The notes below the pieces were generated by a model. That model did no database searches. It was not told the origin of the DNA and saw only the letters and a list, made by a program, of their open reading frames with translations. A DNA stretch of 64,000 nt from Candidatus Merdivicinus faecavium (GTDB taxonomy: Bacteria > Bacillota > Clostridia > Oscillospirales > Ruminococcaceae): positions 1-64,000 of the forward strand of contig DVKD01000046.1 in the NCBI GenBank assembly GCA_018716285.1, read 5' to 3'. Below, piece after piece: positions 25,616-34,284 of this stretch. The position numbers and the translations under genes were made by a program. Numbering within the stretch: the stretch's first letter is position 1; each line of letters begins with the position of its first letter.

Positions 25616-26797
25616 CTATTCGGCGAACACCGTCTCCCCGCCCACAATTGTCCGCGAAACGTGAACCTTGCCGTCAAAGAGGACAATATCCGCCCGGAAG
25701 CCGGGTACGAGCATCCCGCGGTCCTTCATCCCCATGATCCGCGCCGGGGTCATGGTCATCATCTTGACCGCGTCGGTCATCGGCGCGCCCGCAAGGATAT
25801 TCATATTGCGGACCAGCCGGTCGGCGGTCGCGGCGCTCCCTGCAACGGCGCTGCGGCCGGGCAGCTTGGCGGCGCCGTCTTCGATGATGCAGGGCTGCCC
25901 GTCCCTGAGGCTGCCCAGGATGCTTTCCCCGTCCGGCATCCCCGCGCCGCGCATCGAATCGGTGACGAGGGCCAGGCGGTTGGCGCCGAGACTGCGGTAG
26001 CAGTGGCGGAGCAGGCTCGCCGGGAGATGGCAGCCATCGGCGATGATCTCGGCGGTGAGTTCGTCAAACAGAAAGGCACTCTCGATCAGGCCGGGACAGC
26101 AGCAGGATTTGAAACTGCCAAGGCCGCTCATCCCGCTGTAGAGGTGGGTCAGATGGCTGTAGCCGTTCTCGATGGCCGCGCAGGCCACCTCGGCGGTGGC
26201 GTCGCTGTGGCCGATGGAGGCCAAAATGCCGCGGCTGCGCAGCACCCGCCCGAACTCCATCCCGCCGGGCAGCTCGGGGGCGGCGCTCCAGCGGAGAATG
26301 AGCCCCTCCCCTTTTTCCAGGATCCGCCCATAGCGTGCCGGGGCGGGCGGGCCGATGTAACGGGAGTCCTGCGCGCCCCGCTGAGACGCGGCGAAAAAAG
26401 GGCCCTCCAGGTGCAGGCCGGGCATCGACGCGCCGCCGCAGCCCGTTTCCCGCACCCTGCGGAAGACGTCAAACATCCCAAGCAGCTCCTCATCCGAGCA
26501 GACCAGGGAGGTCGGCAGCAGCGTCGTCGTGCCGTGGGCCGCATGGGCGCGGGAGGCGCCCGCAAACGCTTCAGCGGTGCCGTCCATAAAGTCATGCCCC
26601 CCGCCGCCGTGAATGTGGATGTCGATAAATCCGGGGGCAATATACTGCCCACAGGCGTCAAGGATGGGGCGGACGACCTGGTCCGGGTCGTAGCGGCCGG
26701 CGTAGGTAATGACACCGTCCCGCACAACCAGCATCCAGCCGTTCAGCTCCCGCATAGGGGTCAGCAGCCTGCCGCCGGCTATGGTAAACCGCCTCAT
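25616..26797 (-). CDS. nagA: N-acetylglucosamine-6-phosphate deacetylase
   Basis: The 393-residue amidohydrolase removes acetate from GlcNAc-6-phosphate, feeding amino sugars into glycolysis. GFIDIHIHGGGGHDFMDG carries the metal HxH. LHLEGPFF carries the bridging Glu, and SIGHSDAT, HLYSGMSGL and LVTDSMRGAG follow. Length is normal. It overlaps the upstream TetR gene as ATGA, so it is co-transcribed with its probable regulator. No nagB is in the window. Confidence 0.93.
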   Translation of the reverse strand: MRRFTIAGGRLLTPMRELNGWMLVVRDGVITYAGRYDPDQVVRPILDACGQYIAPGFIDIHIHGGGGHDFMDGTAEAFAGASRAHAAHGTTTLLPTSLVCSDEELLGMFDVFRRVRETGCGGASMPGLHLEGPFFAASQRGAQDSRYIGPPAPARYGRILEKGEGLILRWSAAPELPGGMEFGRVLRSRGILASIGHSDATAEVACAAIENGYSHLTHLYSGMSGLGSFKSCCCPGLIESAFLFDELTAEIIADGCHLPASLLRHCYRSLGANRLALVTDSMRGAGMPDGESILGSLRDGQPCIIEDGAAKLPGRSAVAGSAATADRLVRNMNILAGAPMTDAVKMMTMTPARIMGMKDRGMLVPGFRADIVLFDGKVHVSRTIVGGETVFAE

Positions 26798-27447
26798 TGC
26801 AGGGCCCTCTTTCCGTCCGCTGCCAGGTAGGCCAGCATCATATCGATGACGGCCTCCGCCCGCGCCTCGATCATGCCGTCCGCAGAAAGGTCTGTCTGCA
26901 TCACCCGGCTCATGGTGTGGATGTTGGAAAAAAAGTTGAAGGGACAGGCAAAAAGGGTCATCAGCACCTGCTGTTCGTCGGCATCGGCGCGGAACCGCCC
27001 CTCCCTCTTCCCCTGTTCCAAAAGGGCGCGCAGGGCCCGCCGGAGGGGATCGCGCACCTTGCCGAGCTCCATCGCGTCAAAATGCCGGGCCTCATAGAGG
27101 TTTTCCCACATCAGCATCCGCACATAGGACGGATTCTCCCGCAGAAAGGTAAAGTAAGCGCGGACGAGGCTCGCAAGGGCCGCGCGCACGTCCTGCTGTC
27201 CGCCCTCGGGGGAGTCGGTCAGGAACCGTTCCCACTCGGACAGGCGGCGGTAAATCCGCTCCAGAACGATGCGGTAGAGTTCCTCCTTGCTGCCGAAATA
27301 TGCGTAGATCATCCGCTTATTTGCCCCGGAAAGGGCGGCGATTTCATCGACCCGCGCACCATCAAGTCCTTTTTCTGCAAAAATCTGCTCGGCTGCTTCC
27401 AAAATATGCTGCCGCGTGCGCCCGGAGCGCTCCGCCTGTCTGTCCAT
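26794..27447 (-). CDS. TetR-family transcriptional regulator
   Basis: The 217-residue protein has an N-terminal helix-turn-helix (residues about 8-55: RTRQHILEAAEQIFAEKGLDGARVDEIAALSGANKRMIYAYFGSK split over the usual three helices) and a C-terminal ligand-binding, all-helical domain. It is the first gene of an operon with nagA. A 20-base palindrome just downstream of its promoter -10 is a likely operator for autoregulation and control of nagA. The start at 27447 is chosen by the beginning of the domain; the ribosome site is only moderate. Confidence 0.9.
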   Translation of the reverse strand: MDRQAERSGRTRQHILEAAEQIFAEKGLDGARVDEIAALSGANKRMIYAYFGSKEELYRIVLERIYRRLSEWERFLTDSPEGGQQDVRAALASLVRAYFTFLRENPSYVRMLMWENLYEARHFDAMELGKVRDPLRRALRALLEQGKREGRFRADADEQQVLMTLFACPFNFFSNIHTMSRVMQTDLSADGMIEARAEAVIDMMLAYLAADGKRALQ

Positions 27448-27465
27448 AAGCCGCCCACCCTTTCC

Positions 27466-27485
27466 TTGTAACCAGTTAGTTACAA
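27466..27485. promoter_or_regulatory. Palindromic operator for the TetR regulator
   Basis: TTGTAAC (27466-27472) and GTTACAA (27479-27485) form a perfect inverted repeat around six bases. It overlaps the -10 edge and start region of the TetR-nagA promoter. Confidence 0.8.
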
Positions 27486-27512
27486 TATAACACAGCCAAC
27501 TCCATATGTCAA
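27484..27512 (-). promoter_or_regulatory. Sigma-A promoter of the TetR-nagA operon
   Basis: On the minus strand TTGACA (27507-27512), 17 bases, and TATATT (27484-27489). Confidence 0.85.
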
Positions 27513-27560
27513 TCGGTTTCGCGCAGGTCTTCCAAATTTTTCCCTGGTTTTTACCGCAGG

Positions 27561-27600
27561 AAAAGCCCCGCACCCGCCGTTTCCGGCAGAATGCGGGGCA
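27561..27600 (-). terminator. Terminator after the LTA-synthase-like gene
   Basis: On the minus strand TGCCCCGCA pairs with TGCGGGGC, followed by TTTTCC, six bases after the gene ends. Confidence 0.75.
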
Positions 27601-27605
27601 TCGAT

Positions 27606-29405
27606 TCAGTCGTTGAAGTTGAACTTCCGGCCGCCGATCTCGGAGTAATTTTCGCCGATCGTGCGGTCATAGGTCAAAAGGTCGAGCAGCTCGGAGGTGG
27701 TTGTCGGGTTGACCGACATGGAGTAAAGCGGCTCTTCACTGTACTCCTCCAGCATGACGTCGACAAACGGGTTGTCGAGTCCGGCCATCTGGTAGACGAA
27801 ATGGGGCAGATAGAAGGTGGAGAATTTCTCCTCCCCCGGCAGCATCGAGGTGTCGGTGCCGTAGTTGTTCCAGACGATCCAGGTCTTTTCATAAAGCTTG
27901 CTGCAATTGTCGACCGTGATGCCGATCTCGTTGTAAAAATCACACTCCGGGCTGAAGAAGGGGAAGTGGTCGCCGGTAAAGACGAGGATCACCGGCTCGT
28001 CCCAATTTTTGAGCTGCTCGGTCCATTCCCGGAGCTTCTCATTGGAGAGCTGGATGCCCTCAAAGTAGTTGTCCACCTCTTCCCCGACGCCGTCGATAAA
28101 GGGCTGGTGGTTCTGCATGGTGGTGATGTGGATATAGTCGGGGCCGTCGGTCGATTCCATGACCTCCTGTGCCTGGCGGAAGGCGGTGGCATCGTCGATA
28201 TAATCGCGGAAATTCTCCGTCTCGACGGTGAAATCATCCTCAAAGATCATCCGGTCAAAGCCGTATTCGCTGTACACGTCCTCCCGGTCGTAAAAGGTCG
28301 AGCGGAAGGGATGGATATAGGTGGTGTTGTAGCCCGCATCCTTGTACATATTGGCAAAGGTGTCCTGCTCGACGCCGCTCTTTAAGAGCTTGTGCGGGAT
28401 CCCGGCGTCGCCGAGCGACTTGACCGGCAGTCCGAACATGAGCTCGAACTCTGTTTTGACCGTCCCGTTTCCGAAGGTGGGGACGACGCTGGTGCCGCTG
28501 ACCCCCTCAGCCGCGACGGCGTCCAGACCGGCGTAGATCTCGTCAGCATTCTCCAGGTCCGAGGTGATGCGGCGGAAGTCCGCATAAGATTCCGACATGA
28601 TAAAGATGACGTTGGGCTGCTCCGACACCTCCGTCCCGGTATTCGCGCCGGCGGGGAGGGCATCCTCTTCCGCATCGTCAAAGATTTCCTCAATGGCCTC
28701 TTCGGAATACTCCTCCGGCTCGGTGACGGCGGTCGCAAAGGTCTGGTTGATAGAGACGGTGAAGTTGGTGATCAGCTTGTTGTTCTTGAACCGCTCCGCC
28801 TCGCCGTAAGAGTTATAGGTGACGGTGTTGTCGATGCCGAATACCTTGCAGACCGGCGCGAAAAAGGCCGGGACCATGATGAAGATGGCCGTCATCCCCG
28901 CCATCAGCGCGCAGGCCGAGCAGCGCTTCCAGAAAGCGCCTTTGAGACGGTAGCCGGTCAGCCAGACCGCGAAGATGTAAAGGATGGTCAGGATGCACAG
29001 GATAAACAGCAGCGGATTAAAAGTAATCTTAGCAAACTTTGTGACATCGGCGACGCCGGTCACCATCGAAAGGTCGCCGAACAGGAAATGGGAGCCGGTC
29101 ATGGCGTACTTGTAAAACTCCACGATGGCGATGGTCATGAACAGAACGCCGGTAATCGCGGTCGAGATCCACATCCGGCGGATGAGGAGGGAGAGCGACC
29201 AGTAGACGATGCCGGTCAGCAGGCAGCTGAACAGGAAAACCCGGAAGCTGTCGGTCGCAAACTGGAAAAGCTCAGCCAGGCTCTGGCTCTGTCCAAGCTC
29301 GGCAAAGGCCGCTATGACAATCGGGAAAAGAAGGCAGAGCAGCGGCCCTGCTTTCTGCCATTTGAAAAACCGCGTCTCACGGAGGCGGCGAATCGCTTCT
29401 TTCAT
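27606..29405 (-). CDS. LTA synthase-family phosphoglycerol transferase
   Basis: The 599-residue protein has about five N-terminal membrane helices (residues 15-200) and an extracellular sulfatase-like domain. That domain has VIFIMSESYADF (metal), PTFGNGTVKTEFELMFG with the catalytic-threonine region of LtaS, and VLVFTGDHFPFF-type metal residues (here VILVFTGDHFPF). The family polymerises glycerol phosphate from phosphatidylglycerol onto lipid anchors or modifies other surface polymers. The ATG at 29405 is chosen because GGAG sits seven bases upstream; one at 29411 is too close to it. Confidence 0.9.
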   Translation of the reverse strand: MKEAIRRLRETRFFKWQKAGPLLCLLFPIVIAAFAELGQSQSLAELFQFATDSFRVFLFSCLLTGIVYWSLSLLIRRMWISTAITGVLFMTIAIVEFYKYAMTGSHFLFGDLSMVTGVADVTKFAKITFNPLLFILCILTILYIFAVWLTGYRLKGAFWKRCSACALMAGMTAIFIMVPAFFAPVCKVFGIDNTVTYNSYGEAERFKNNKLITNFTVSINQTFATAVTEPEEYSEEAIEEIFDDAEEDALPAGANTGTEVSEQPNVIFIMSESYADFRRITSDLENADEIYAGLDAVAAEGVSGTSVVPTFGNGTVKTEFELMFGLPVKSLGDAGIPHKLLKSGVEQDTFANMYKDAGYNTTYIHPFRSTFYDREDVYSEYGFDRMIFEDDFTVETENFRDYIDDATAFRQAQEVMESTDGPDYIHITTMQNHQPFIDGVGEEVDNYFEGIQLSNEKLREWTEQLKNWDEPVILVFTGDHFPFFSPECDFYNEIGITVDNCSKLYEKTWIVWNNYGTDTSMLPGEEKFSTFYLPHFVYQMAGLDNPFVDVMLEEYSEEPLYSMSVNPTTTSELLDLLTYDRTIGENYSEIGGRKFNFND

Positions 29406-29510
29406 ATTCATTCTCCTTTGTTTCATTGATGAGTCCCTCAGAGAACGAGGAAGCTGGGATAAACCCTTCAAAAACACTGGGAGCATACCCTCTCCCATGT
29501 TGTTACCCTA

Positions 29511-29516
29511 TCATAG
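29511..29516 (-). promoter_or_regulatory. Possible extended -10 promoter of the LTA-synthase-like gene
   Basis: On the minus strand TGCTATGAT resembles an extended -10; no good -35 is seen. The rest of the 330-base gap up to 29740 contains the GntR promoter and operator and AT-rich sequence without other recognisable features. Confidence 0.4.
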
Positions 29517-29678
29517 CAGGTATTTGTGAACAAATTGTGTCCGATCCCAGACTTTCAAAAACTTTCCGAAAAGAACGGTGTTTTCCATAAATTGCCCCCT
29601 TTTCTGTCCCGGTTTTCTGCCAAATATGTAAAATGCCGTACAGATTCTAGTGATTCTGCCAATTCTTTTGCTCAGCAC

Positions 29679-29718
29679 TTGACATCATATATTGCTTGTA
29701 TTATATTATATAATACAA
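29679..29718 (+). promoter_or_regulatory. Promoter and long palindromic operator of the GntR operon
   Basis: TTGACA (29679-29684), 17 bases and TATATT (29702-29707). Overlapping the -10 is a perfect inverted repeat of two 10-base arms, TTGTATTATA (29696-29705) and TATAATACAA (29709-29718), around TTA. This places the operator exactly where repressor binding would block polymerase. Confidence 0.88.
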
Positions 29719-29740
29719 ATAGAAATGTGAGGTGAGAACA

Positions 29741-30124
29741 TTGATTTTACGGCTGGATATGGCATCCGACATCCCGATTTACCAGCAGATCCGCAACCAG
29801 ATTGTCCTGGCGATCGGAAGCGGGGCGCTTTCCCCCGGCGAAAGCCTGCCCACTGTCCGGCAGCTGGCCGAAAGCACCGGCGTCAACAGCATGACGGTCA
29901 ACAAAGCCTATTCCCTCCTAAAAAGCGAGGGTTACATCCTGATCGACCGGCGGAGCGGCGCCAAGGTGCGCCCGCAGACAGAAAACGGGACGCTCGGCCC
30001 GGACTTTCTCCGCCGCCTGGAGCTTCTGGCGGCCGAAGCCGCGGCGCAGGGGATCAGCCGGGAGACGTTTCTGCGCGCCTGCCGGGAAGCGGCGGGCCGG
30101 ACCAATATGGAAGGAGAGGACTGA
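29741..30124 (+). CDS. GntR-family regulator, YtrA subfamily
   Basis: The 127-residue protein has the winged-helix GntR domain (IYQQIRNQIVLAIGSGALSP, LPTVRQLAESTGVNSMTVNKAYSLLKSEG) and only a short C-terminal tail, which defines the YtrA subfamily. I place the start at TTG 29741, because GAGGTG lies six bases upstream and YtrA proteins begin MILxL/ID; an in-frame GTG at 29732 sits within the ribosome site. The next gene starts one base after its stop. It probably represses its own operon through the adjacent palindrome. Confidence 0.9.
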   Translation: MILRLDMASDIPIYQQIRNQIVLAIGSGALSPGESLPTVRQLAESTGVNSMTVNKAYSLLKSEGYILIDRRSGAKVRPQTENGTLGPDFLRRLELLAAEAAAQGISRETFLRACREAAGRTNMEGED

Positions 30125-30125
30125 T

Positions 30126-31496
30126 ATGGCAAATTTGATATTCGGCATCATCATGCTTCTGATGCTGGTTCTGATCACAGCGGTCAGCCTGTCGGGTGCC
30201 GCCGGCAGCGCAGGGAATGTACTGGGGGTGGCGGTCCCGCTCTCGGAGCACGGCTCCCCGGAGGTACAGGCCGAGGTGCGCGCTTTCCGTCGGCAGGTGC
30301 TGCGGATCGCCGGCCTTTTTCTCCTGCTCGGCGTTCCGGTACTGCTTATCGGGCGGTGGGTCTGGCTGCAATTCCCGCTCCTGCTCATCTGGGACCTCGC
30401 CCATCTCGGGGCGGTCTGGCGCTGCCAGGAGCATTACGCGGAGAGAATGCGCGCCCTCCGGAAGGAGAAGGGCTGGCCGGTCCCGGACCCGAACCGCTTC
30501 ACGGTGGACACCGGCCTGAACCGGAAAAGGATGGGGGTCTCCCCGCTCTGGATGCTGCCGGGGACCATCCTGGCCCTCGCCGCGGCAATCGGCAGCCTGG
30601 CGGCGGGCGGCGCTTCCATGCTGCCGACGGCTCTTGCAGCCGTTCTCCTGCAGGGAGTCTGCTGGCTCATCCGGTTTGCCTGCCGGAAAGGGCGCGCAAC
30701 CGCTTATTCCGAGGATCCGGACGTCAACCGGGCCTGCCACAGCGCCGCGATCCGGGGCTGGACGGGGTATGCCGCCCTGTTCTCCCTTCTCTCCGCCCTC
30801 ATGGCCCTGTTTCTCTGGCTGAATGGGGCAGGATGGCTGTCGGGTGAAATCTGGAGCGTTCTCCCCTTCCTCCTGATGCTCGCCGGCGTCCTGGGCGGAT
30901 CGCTCTTCACCATCCAGAGGATCCGCAAAAGCCAGCGGCGGATCCTGGGACAGACAGAGGAAACAATCCCGGTCGAGGACGATCTTTCCAGCTACAAATG
31001 GGGCTTCTACAACAACCCGCGCGACCCCCGGGTCGTCGTCCCAAAGCGGCTGGGAACAGGTTTTACCTTCAATGTCGGGCAGCCCGCCGGCAAGTGGCTG
31101 ATGGGCGGGACCCTCGGCTTCGCCGTGCTGATGCTCGCCGGCATATTCGGAAGCCTTATCTGGATGGGGACTGCCGATTACACCATAACCATCGGGACGG
31201 ACAGCGTCTCGGTTTCCGCCCCCTTCTACGGACAGGAATTCCCCCTGTCTGAGCTGGAAGGCGTCTCCCTTGCGGAGAGCATCCCAGACGGGAGCCGCAC
31301 AAACGGCGCGGCCTTCGGCAGCACGCTGCTCGGGCACTTCCGCCTGGACGGCGTCGGGAATGCGGTGCTCTACGTCGACACCCGCCGGATGCCCTGCCTG
31401 GTGCTGGATTTCGGGGATGTGACCGTCTATTACACCGCCGAAACGGCGGAAGAGACTACCCGCCTCGCGGAGGAGCTCACAGCGCTTCTTCCTTAA
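30126..31496 (+). CDS. DUF1648/DUF5808-type multi-pass membrane protein
   Basis: The 456-residue protein has about eight membrane helices. The early segment NVLGVAVPLSEHGSPEV resembles the DUF1648 region and WGFYNNPRDPRVVVPKR followed by GTGFTFNVGQP is a DUF5808 signature. The last about 130 residues, after a final membrane helix, look like a PH-like beta domain (TITIGTDSVSVSAPFYGQEF). No enzymatic motif is seen. Such proteins sit next to YtrA-type regulators in Firmicutes and are thought to respond to envelope stress; that role is inference here. It is translated directly after the regulator. Confidence 0.8.
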   Translation: MANLIFGIIMLLMLVLITAVSLSGAAGSAGNVLGVAVPLSEHGSPEVQAEVRAFRRQVLRIAGLFLLLGVPVLLIGRWVWLQFPLLLIWDLAHLGAVWRCQEHYAERMRALRKEKGWPVPDPNRFTVDTGLNRKRMGVSPLWMLPGTILALAAAIGSLAAGGASMLPTALAAVLLQGVCWLIRFACRKGRATAYSEDPDVNRACHSAAIRGWTGYAALFSLLSALMALFLWLNGAGWLSGEIWSVLPFLLMLAGVLGGSLFTIQRIRKSQRRILGQTEETIPVEDDLSSYKWGFYNNPRDPRVVVPKRLGTGFTFNVGQPAGKWLMGGTLGFAVLMLAGIFGSLIWMGTADYTITIGTDSVSVSAPFYGQEFPLSELEGVSLAESIPDGSRTNGAAFGSTLLGHFRLDGVGNAVLYVDTRRMPCLVLDFGDVTVYYTAETAEETTRLAEELTALLP

Positions 31497-31508
31497 AATA
31501 TAGTATCC

Positions 31509-31537
31509 GCCTCCCTTCCGCGAAGGGAGGCTTTTTC
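31509..31537 (+). terminator. Terminator of the GntR operon
   Basis: GCCTCCCTT (31509-31517) pairs with AAGGGAGGC (31523-31531) and is followed by TTTTT. Confidence 0.85.
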
Positions 31538-31571
31538 TGTCGGCAAATCCGGCGTTTTTTCGCGGCGCGTC

Positions 31572-31600
31572 TTGACATCCGGGCCGTTCTTTGCTATCGT
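31572..31600 (+). promoter_or_regulatory. Promoter of radA
   Basis: TTGACA (31572-31577), 17 bases, then TGC and TATCGT (31595-31600), an extended -10. Confidence 0.65.
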
Positions 31601-31640
31601 TATCTTAGAACGATTTTTACGGAAAGGGTCGAAGTCGCCT

Positions 31641-33050
31641 ATGCTCAAATCCAAGGAAGTGTTTGTCTGCCGGGAATGCGGCTATGAGACGGTCAAATGG
31701 TTCGGGAAATGTCCCGGCTGCGGGGAGTGGAACACCCTCGAGCAGTCCGCCCCCCTCTCCTCCTCCCCGGCCCTCAAGGGCGGCAAGGCGGCTGCCGTCT
31801 CCCCCATCAGCCAGATCCAGGCGGATGAGGACGTCCGCTGCCTGACCGGCATCTCGGAGCTCGACCGGGTGCTGGGCGGAGGGCTGGTGCGGGGGTCGAT
31901 CATCCTGCTCGGCGGCGACCCGGGCATCGGCAAATCGACCCTCCTTTTGCAGGTTTGCCAGAAACTCGGCGAGAAGCGGCGGGTGCTGTATGTTTCCGGC
32001 GAGGAATCGGCCCGGCAGATCAAGCTGCGGGCTTCCCGGCTGGGGGTCTCCTCCAAAAATCTCTTCGTCCTCTCCTGCGGCGACCTCGACACCATCCTCG
32101 CCACCATCCGGCAGGAGAAGCCGGAAGCCGTTATCATCGATTCGATCCAGACCATGACCCTCCAGTCCATCCCTTCGGCGGCGGGAAGCGTCACCCAGGT
32201 GCGGGAATGCGCCAACGTCCTCCTTTCGGTCGCCAAGGAGTCGGATATCGCGGTCATCCTGGTCGGCCATGTGACCAAGGAAGGGAATCTTGCCGGCCCG
32301 CGAGTGCTCGAGCACATCGTCGACGCGGTCTTTCACTTCGAGGGGGAGCAGCACCACGCCTACCGCATCCTCCGCGCCGTCAAAAACCGCTACGGGGCCA
32401 CCAATGAGATCGCCGTCTTTGAAATGCGGGACACCGGCCTCACCCAGGTGGAAAACCCCTCCGAGATGCTCCTGTCCGAGCGGCCGGCCTCCGTTTCGGG
32501 GAGCTGCGTCGTCTGTGTGCTGGAAGGCAGCCGGCCCATCCTCGCCGAGGTGCAGGCCCTGGTCACCAAATCCGGCTTCCCCACCCCCCGGCGGATGGCG
32601 ACCGGCTTTGACTACAACCGGATGTCCATGCTGCTGGCGGTGCTGGAAAAGCGGGCAGGCTACTTCTTCGGCAGCCTGGACGCCTACATCAACGTCGTCG
32701 GCGGGCTGCGGCTGGACGAGCCCGCCTGCGACCTCCCCATCGCCCTCGCCCTCGTCTCGGGGCTGCGGGACCGGCCCATCCCGGCCGACCTGCTCGCCAT
32801 CGGCGAAATCGGGCTGGGCGGCGAGATCCGCAGCGTCATCCGGCTCGAGGACCGCATCCGCGAAGCGGAACGGATGGGCTTCCGAAAGGTCCTCATCCCG
32901 GCTTCCAGCCTGGAAAAGCTGAATTCCAAAAAGTTTAAGATCCGCCTGATCGGGGCCGCCAGCATCCTGGACGCCCTGAAGGCCCTGGCCGAGGCCTCGC
33001 CCAAAGCGCCCCGGCCCGACAACCGAGGAGGAAACGCTGATGAAAACTGA
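31641..33050 (+). CDS. radA: DNA repair protein RadA
   Basis: The 469-residue helicase-like protein assists RecA-mediated recombination by branch migration. A zinc finger uses Cys10, Cys13, Cys24 and Cys27. The RecA-like ATPase has GGDPGIGKST, and the RadA-specific motif is KNRYGATNEIAVF. A Lon-protease-like C-terminal domain follows (FFGSLDAYINVVGGLRLDEPACDLPIA). The ATG at 31641 matches the family N-terminus, though the ribosome site (AAAGGG, 13 bases upstream) is weak. It overlaps the next gene by 11 bases. Confidence 0.95.
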   Translation: MLKSKEVFVCRECGYETVKWFGKCPGCGEWNTLEQSAPLSSSPALKGGKAAAVSPISQIQADEDVRCLTGISELDRVLGGGLVRGSIILLGGDPGIGKSTLLLQVCQKLGEKRRVLYVSGEESARQIKLRASRLGVSSKNLFVLSCGDLDTILATIRQEKPEAVIIDSIQTMTLQSIPSAAGSVTQVRECANVLLSVAKESDIAVILVGHVTKEGNLAGPRVLEHIVDAVFHFEGEQHHAYRILRAVKNRYGATNEIAVFEMRDTGLTQVENPSEMLLSERPASVSGSCVVCVLEGSRPILAEVQALVTKSGFPTPRRMATGFDYNRMSMLLAVLEKRAGYFFGSLDAYINVVGGLRLDEPACDLPIALALVSGLRDRPIPADLLAIGEIGLGGEIRSVIRLEDRIREAERMGFRKVLIPASSLEKLNSKKFKIRLIGAASILDALKALAEASPKAPRPDNRGGNADEN

Positions 33051-34269
33051 ACAGAATTCCCCCGCCGTCCTGCGGCATTCCCCGCAGGGCGCGCCCAAAA
33101 ACCTCATCTTCCTCGGCGGGACGATGGGGGTGGGCAAGACGGCGGCCGCCCGCGCCCTGCAAAAGCGGCTGCCCGGCTGCGCCATGCTCGACGGGGACTG
33201 GTGCTGGGACATCCGCCCCTTTGTGGTCAATGAGGAGACCAAGGCGATGGTCACAGACAACATCCTCCACCAGCTCCGCGCCTTCCTGCGCTGCTCGGCG
33301 GTGCAGAACATCGTCTTCTGCTGGGTCATGCACGAGCAGTCCATCATAGACGGGCTGCTCGAGGGGCTGGCGGGCGAGGAATTCCGTTTCTGGAGCTTTT
33401 CCCTCACCTGCACGGAAGAAGCCCTCGCCGCGCGGCTCAGGAAGGACGTTGCCGCCGGGATTCGCGAAGCGGATGTGATCAGCCGGAGCCTCCCCCGCCT
33501 CCCTCTGTACGAGCGGGTCGCCAGCCGCAAGGTGGACGTGAGCTTCCGGACCGCGGAGCAGGCGGCGGAGCTGATCGCCGCCTTTGTCGGGGAGGAGCCG
33601 CTCGTGGAAGCGGTCGTCTTCGATATGGACGGCCTTCTCTTTGACACCGAGCGGCTCTGCATTGAGGCGACCGACTGGGCCGGCGAGCAGATGGGGATCG
33701 GCAAGGCGGGCTGGATGAACTACCGCACCCTCGGCAGCAACCATCAGGAGGTCAAGCGAATCTGGCTTGCGGAATTCGGGCCGGATTTCGACTACGACAG
33801 GCTGAGCGCCCTGGTCGGGGAATATACCCGCCGCTACCTCGCGGAACATCCCATCCCCGTAAAGCCGGGACTCTACGAGCTGCTCAACTGCCTGAAAGGC
33901 CGCGGAATCCCCCTTGCCGTCGCCTCCTCGAGCGGCGAGGGGACGGTGCGGCGGAACCTGACGCAGGCGGACGTTCTCGACTGCTTTGACGCGGTCGTCT
34001 GCGGCGACCACATCGCCCGCTCCAAGCCGGCGCCCGACATCTATCTCGCGGCCTGCGCAAAGCTCGGCGCAGATCCTGCCCGCTGCGCGGCCGTCGAGGA
34101 CTCCCGCAACGGCCTGTGGTCGGCCGCCAACGCGGGCTGCTACCCCCTCATGGTCCCCGACCTCTGGCAGCCGGACGCGCAAACGGCCGCATTTTTAGCT
34201 GGCAAGGCAAACACCTTGTCAGACCTGATTCCCTGGTTTACAGCTCACATTTCCCCAAAAATGGGTTGA
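33040..34269 (+). CDS. Fusion of a P-loop kinase-like domain and a HAD-superfamily hydrolase
   Basis: The 409-residue protein joins two enzymes. Residues about 20-185 are a small P-loop NTPase (LIFLGGTMGVGKTAAARAL, Walker A GGTMGVGKT, with a DGDWCW acidic motif), like nucleoside or shikimate-type kinases. Residues about 188-400 are a HAD subfamily IA phosphatase or phosphoglucomutase-like domain with VVFDMDGLLFDTE (nucleophile DxD), VASSSGE and KPAPDIYLAACAKLG, ending EDSRNGLWSAANAG. The substrate is unknown; a phosphorylation and dephosphorylation pair on one metabolite is possible. GGAGG precedes the ATG inside the radA end. It lies before GH3. Confidence 0.83.
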   Translation: MKTEQNSPAVLRHSPQGAPKNLIFLGGTMGVGKTAAARALQKRLPGCAMLDGDWCWDIRPFVVNEETKAMVTDNILHQLRAFLRCSAVQNIVFCWVMHEQSIIDGLLEGLAGEEFRFWSFSLTCTEEALAARLRKDVAAGIREADVISRSLPRLPLYERVASRKVDVSFRTAEQAAELIAAFVGEEPLVEAVVFDMDGLLFDTERLCIEATDWAGEQMGIGKAGWMNYRTLGSNHQEVKRIWLAEFGPDFDYDRLSALVGEYTRRYLAEHPIPVKPGLYELLNCLKGRGIPLAVASSSGEGTVRRNLTQADVLDCFDAVVCGDHIARSKPAPDIYLAACAKLGADPARCAAVEDSRNGLWSAANAGCYPLMVPDLWQPDAQTAAFLAGKANTLSDLIPWFTAHISPKMG

Positions 34270-34284
34270 GAAAGGACGATTTTT

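Noticed and set aside
31617-33704. A 695-codon open frame on the minus strand antisense to radA and the kinase-HAD gene
   Set aside because: It mirrors the strong third-position GC bias of the real plus-strand genes, has no ribosome site and no recognisable domain; radA is clear on the other strand.
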